Shown here: positions 29,495 through 32,001 of the stretch, in pieces
Numbering within the stretch: the stretch's first letter is position 1
Layout of the letters: the number at the start of each line of letters is the position of its first letter
Program-made: the position numbers and the translations under genes
The notes under the pieces: generated by a model
The model's input: the letters and a program-made list of their open reading frames with translations, nothing else
Database searches by the model: none
Told to the model about the DNA's origin: nothing
Source: Desulfuromusa sp.
Lineage (GTDB): Bacteria; Desulfobacterota; Desulfuromonadia; Desulfuromonadales; Geopsychrobacteraceae
Length of the DNA: 32,001 nucleotides
Direction of reading: 5' to 3'
NCBI GenBank assembly: GCA_029934755.1
Contig: JAOZLQ010000001.1
Location: forward strand, 1 to 32,001

Positions 29495-32001
29495 GCCACC
29501 ACAATATTAATCAGACGTCCAGGGACAACGATAATCTTACGCACCTGTTTTCCTTCAATAAATCGCTGCACATTCGGTTCGACCAGAGCTTCTTCTTCAA
29601 TGGATTGTTTATCTGCGGCGACAGCAACCGTAATTTTACCACGAACCTTACCGTTCACCTGCACAACCAGAGTGATTTCTTCAGAAACCAAAGCAGATTC
29701 ATCCCAACTTGGCCAACCAGAGGCTTCAACACTTTTTTGATGCCCTAGCAGCTGCCAAAGTTCTTCACAGATGTGTGGCACAAATGGGTTCAATAAACAG
29801 ACAACAGCTTCCAATGCTTCACGCATCACCCCTGGATTTTCTTGTCGTGATTTAAACGCATAAATCGCGTTAACCAGCTCCATTACTGCAGCTATAGCGG
29901 TATTAAAATGGAAATTACCATCAACATCTTCACTGACCTTTTTGATGGTCTGATGGGTTTTACGGCGCAAATCAGAGGCATCTCCGGAAACATTTTCAGC
30001 AACCACAGCCGTTTCTATTAATTCCCTATTGTCAGCCACAGCCCTCCAAACACGATTGAGAAAACGGTAGCACCCTTCGACTCCCTGCTCATTCCATTCC
30101 AGATCTTTTTCAGGAGGAGCTGCAAATAGAGAGAATAATCGTGCAGTATCAGCACCATATTGATCAATCAGCTGGTTTGGATCGACAACATTTTTTTTCG
30201 ACTTACTCATTTTTTCAGTGCGGCCCAATTCAACAGTTTGACCACAAAGAGCGCATTTACCATCAATAACTTGCTCGGGGTACAACCAACCATGCTCTGC
30301 GCAACGCTGGGTTTCTTTACAGACCATCCCTTGAGTCAGCAGATTGGTAAAAGGTTCATCCGCATCCAACATTCCCAAATCACGCAATATTTTAGTGAAA
30401 AAACGGGCATACAATAAATGCATTACAGCATGTTCTATTCCACCAATATACTGATTGACCGGCAACCAATAATTAGCAGCCTGTTTATCTAATGGTCCAT
30501 CGGTATAATCGGGACAGGTATAGCGAGCAAAATACCAAGAACTTTCTACAAAAGTATCAAAAGTATCCGATTCACGTCTGGCCGGAAGACCACATTTCGG
30601 GCAATTAACCTGCAAAAAATCTTTATGTCTAGCTAGTGGAGAACCACCTTCACCGGTTAATTCAACATCGGTTGGCAATATCACCGGCAAATCTTTTTCA
30701 GGAACAGGCACTGCACCGCAGCTGTCACAATAAACAATCGGGATTGGTGTCCCCCAATAACGTTGCCTTGACACTCCCCAGTCACGCAGACGATAATTGA
30801 CTGTCTTACGCCCCTCGCCACGGTCATCCAGGAAAGCAGCGATCTGCTCTTTTGCCAACACATTGTCGACACCATTAAATTGACCGGAGTTGGTCAAGAA
30901 TCCTGAGGCGGTATACGCTTCAGTGAGTTGATCAACAACCAATACTTCACCCTCGGGTTGGATAACCACCCGGATGGGCAACTGGTACTTTTTTGCGAAT
31001 TCAAAATCACGTTGGTCATGCGCCGGAACCGCCATAACAGCACCAGTGCCGTAGCCCATCAACACAAAATTCGCGAGAAAGATCGGAATTTTTTCACCAT
31101 TGAGTGGATTAATACAGAATGACCCGGTAAAAATTCCTATTTTTTCAAGATCACCGCTAGTTCGATCGGCCTTATCCTGACGCTCCACTGCAGCAATAAA
31201 ATTATTAACTTCTTCTTCCTGATCAGCAGTAACTAACGATTTCACCATAGGATGTTCTGGTGCCAGGCTCATAAATGTTGCACCAAATAAAGTATCCGGC
31301 CGAGTGGTAAAAACCTTTATCTTTTCGTTCCGGTCAGCAACTGGAAATTCGATTTCACAACCATAACTTTTACCGATCCAGTTGCGTTGCATCGACAATA
31401 CGCGCTCCGGCCAACCAGGAAGCTTATCAGTCCACTCCAATAGTTCGTCAGCATAATTGGTAATTTTAAAGAACCATTGTTCAAGTTCTTTGGGCTTAAC
31501 CTGATTATGGCAACGCCAACAACAGCCATCTTCAACCTGTTCATTGGCAAGTACAGTTTGACAATCATCGCACCAATTGACTGAAGATCCCTTCTTATAG
31601 GCCAAGCCCTGTTCAAACATCTTCAAGAAAATCAACTGTTCCCAACGATAGTAATCAACATCACAGGTTGCAAATTCCCGTTGCCAATCGTACGAAAGAC
31701 CAATCCTTTTCAGTTGCTTCCGCATACTGTCGATATTCTCATAGGTCCATTTAGCCGGATGGATACCATGTTCAATCGCAGCATTTTCTGCTGGCATTCC
31801 AAAAGCATCCCAGCCCATTGGATGAAGAACGTTGAATCCCTGCATTCGTTTAAATCGTGCGACGACATCACCAATCGCATAGTTACGAACATGGCCCATA
31901 TGAATACGACCAGATGGATATGGAAACATTTCAAGCAAATAATATTTTTCTTTTGCAGAATCCATGGAAGCACAAAAAGGCTTGGTTTCCTGCCATATTT
32001 G
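29491..32001 (-). CDS. leuS: Leucine-tRNA ligase, 5' end outside the window
   Basis: The reading frame is open to the right edge. The 12 codons before the internal ATG at 31965 read QIWQETKPFCAS, which matches the normal LeuRS N-terminus, so 836 codons are visible and the true start lies beyond 32001. The class I signatures are HMGH within YPSGRIHMGHVRNYAIGDV and KMSKS in RTEKMSKSKKNVVDP. The CP1 editing domain (TTRPDTLFGATFMSLAPEHP) and several CxxC pairs, including CALCG just before KMSKS, are present. It charges tRNA-Leu and edits misacylated products. It is followed by lptE with an overlapping start. Confidence 0.98.
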   Translation of the reverse strand, partial: QIWQETKPFCASMDSAKEKYYLLEMFPYPSGRIHMGHVRNYAIGDVVARFKRMQGFNVLHPMGWDAFGMPAENAAIEHGIHPAKWTYENIDSMRKQLKRIGLSYDWQREFATCDVDYYRWEQLIFLKMFEQGLAYKKGSSVNWCDDCQTVLANEQVEDGCCWRCHNQVKPKELEQWFFKITNYADELLEWTDKLPGWPERVLSMQRNWIGKSYGCEIEFPVADRNEKIKVFTTRPDTLFGATFMSLAPEHPMVKSLVTADQEEEVNNFIAAVERQDKADRTSGDLEKIGIFTGSFCINPLNGEKIPIFLANFVLMGYGTGAVMAVPAHDQRDFEFAKKYQLPIRVVIQPEGEVLVVDQLTEAYTASGFLTNSGQFNGVDNVLAKEQIAAFLDDRGEGRKTVNYRLRDWGVSRQRYWGTPIPIVYCDSCGAVPVPEKDLPVILPTDVELTGEGGSPLARHKDFLQVNCPKCGLPARRESDTFDTFVESSWYFARYTCPDYTDGPLDKQAANYWLPVNQYIGGIEHAVMHLLYARFFTKILRDLGMLDADEPFTNLLTQGMVCKETQRCAEHGWLYPEQVIDGKCALCGQTVELGRTEKMSKSKKNVVDPNQLIDQYGADTARLFSLFAAPPEKDLEWNEQGVEGCYRFLNRVWRAVADNRELIETAVVAENVSGDASDLRRKTHQTIKKVSEDVDGNFHFNTAIAAVMELVNAIYAFKSRQENPGVMREALEAVVCLLNPFVPHICEELWQLLGHQKSVEASGWPSWDESALVSEEITLVVQVNGKVRGKITVAVAADKQSIEEEALVEPNVQRFIEGKQVRKIIVVPGRLINIVVA

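Noticed and set aside
1..32001. Mobile elements, CRISPR arrays, toxin-antitoxin or defence genes, or a novel multi-gene system
   Set aside because: Nearly every sizeable frame is a recognisable core gene in a conserved order, and the gaps are short. No repeats, transposases, integrases or unexplained gene clusters were seen.

Overview
This window is a dense housekeeping region of a bacterial chromosome. Gene content, gene order and protein style point to a Desulfuromonadales/Geobacter-like bacterium (class Desulfuromonadia, formerly Deltaproteobacteria). The argument rests on the order thrS-infC-rpmI-rplT-pheS-pheT-ihfA-merR-surE, the order rpmF-plsX-fabH-fabD-fabG-acpP-fabF-rpiB-glyA-dCMP deaminase-nrdR-ribD-ribE-ribBA-ribH-nusB-hom, and leuS-lptE-holA next to rpsT and murJ. 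The base composition looks moderately AT-rich by eye. The taxonomic call is inference from gene order and protein resemblance, without a database search.

Layout. (1) 1-7804, all minus strand: tRNA-Val(GAC), thrS, infC, rpmI, rplT, pheS, pheT, ihfA, a MerR-type regulator and the first 20 codons of surE. This is a translation cluster followed by a nucleoid-protein/regulator tail. It is divided by terminator-like hairpins after the tRNA, after thrS and after rplT. (2) 7805-9920, plus strand: one acyl-CoA synthetase (AMP-forming) gene, ending in a terminator hairpin shared with the converging hom gene. (3) 9946-17562, minus strand: glyA, dCMP deaminase, nrdR, ribD, ribE, ribBA, ribH, nusB, hom. 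It links one-carbon/dTMP supply, ribonucleotide reductase control, the complete riboflavin pathway and homoserine synthesis. (4) 17632-24321, minus strand: a near-consensus sigma70 promoter drives yceD(DUF177)-rpmF-plsX-fabH-fabD-fabG-acpP-fabF-rpiB, a phospholipid/fatty-acid synthesis operon. A terminator-like hairpin lies just after acpP and another just after rpiB. (5) 24542-25887, plus strand: mazG and fxsA. (6) 25888-27456, minus strand: murJ, meeting fxsA stop codon to stop codon. (7) rpsT on plus (27617-27880) with a good promoter and terminator, then holA, lptE and leuS on minus; leuS runs off the right edge.

I found no mobile elements, CRISPR arrays, phage genes, defence systems or clear pseudogenes, and no undescribed multi-gene system. 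The points that merit a second look are mostly regulatory. infC appears to start at a non-canonical AUA codon behind a well-placed Shine-Dalgarno. The rpmI-rplT spacer is structured and unusually long. A perfect palindrome sits inside a candidate ihfA-merR promoter. Several operon-internal hairpins look like attenuators. Several starts were moved downstream of the longest open frame because a Shine-Dalgarno and family alignment favoured it: infC, nusB, ribE, ribD, dCMP deaminase, glyA, fabG, fabD and yceD.
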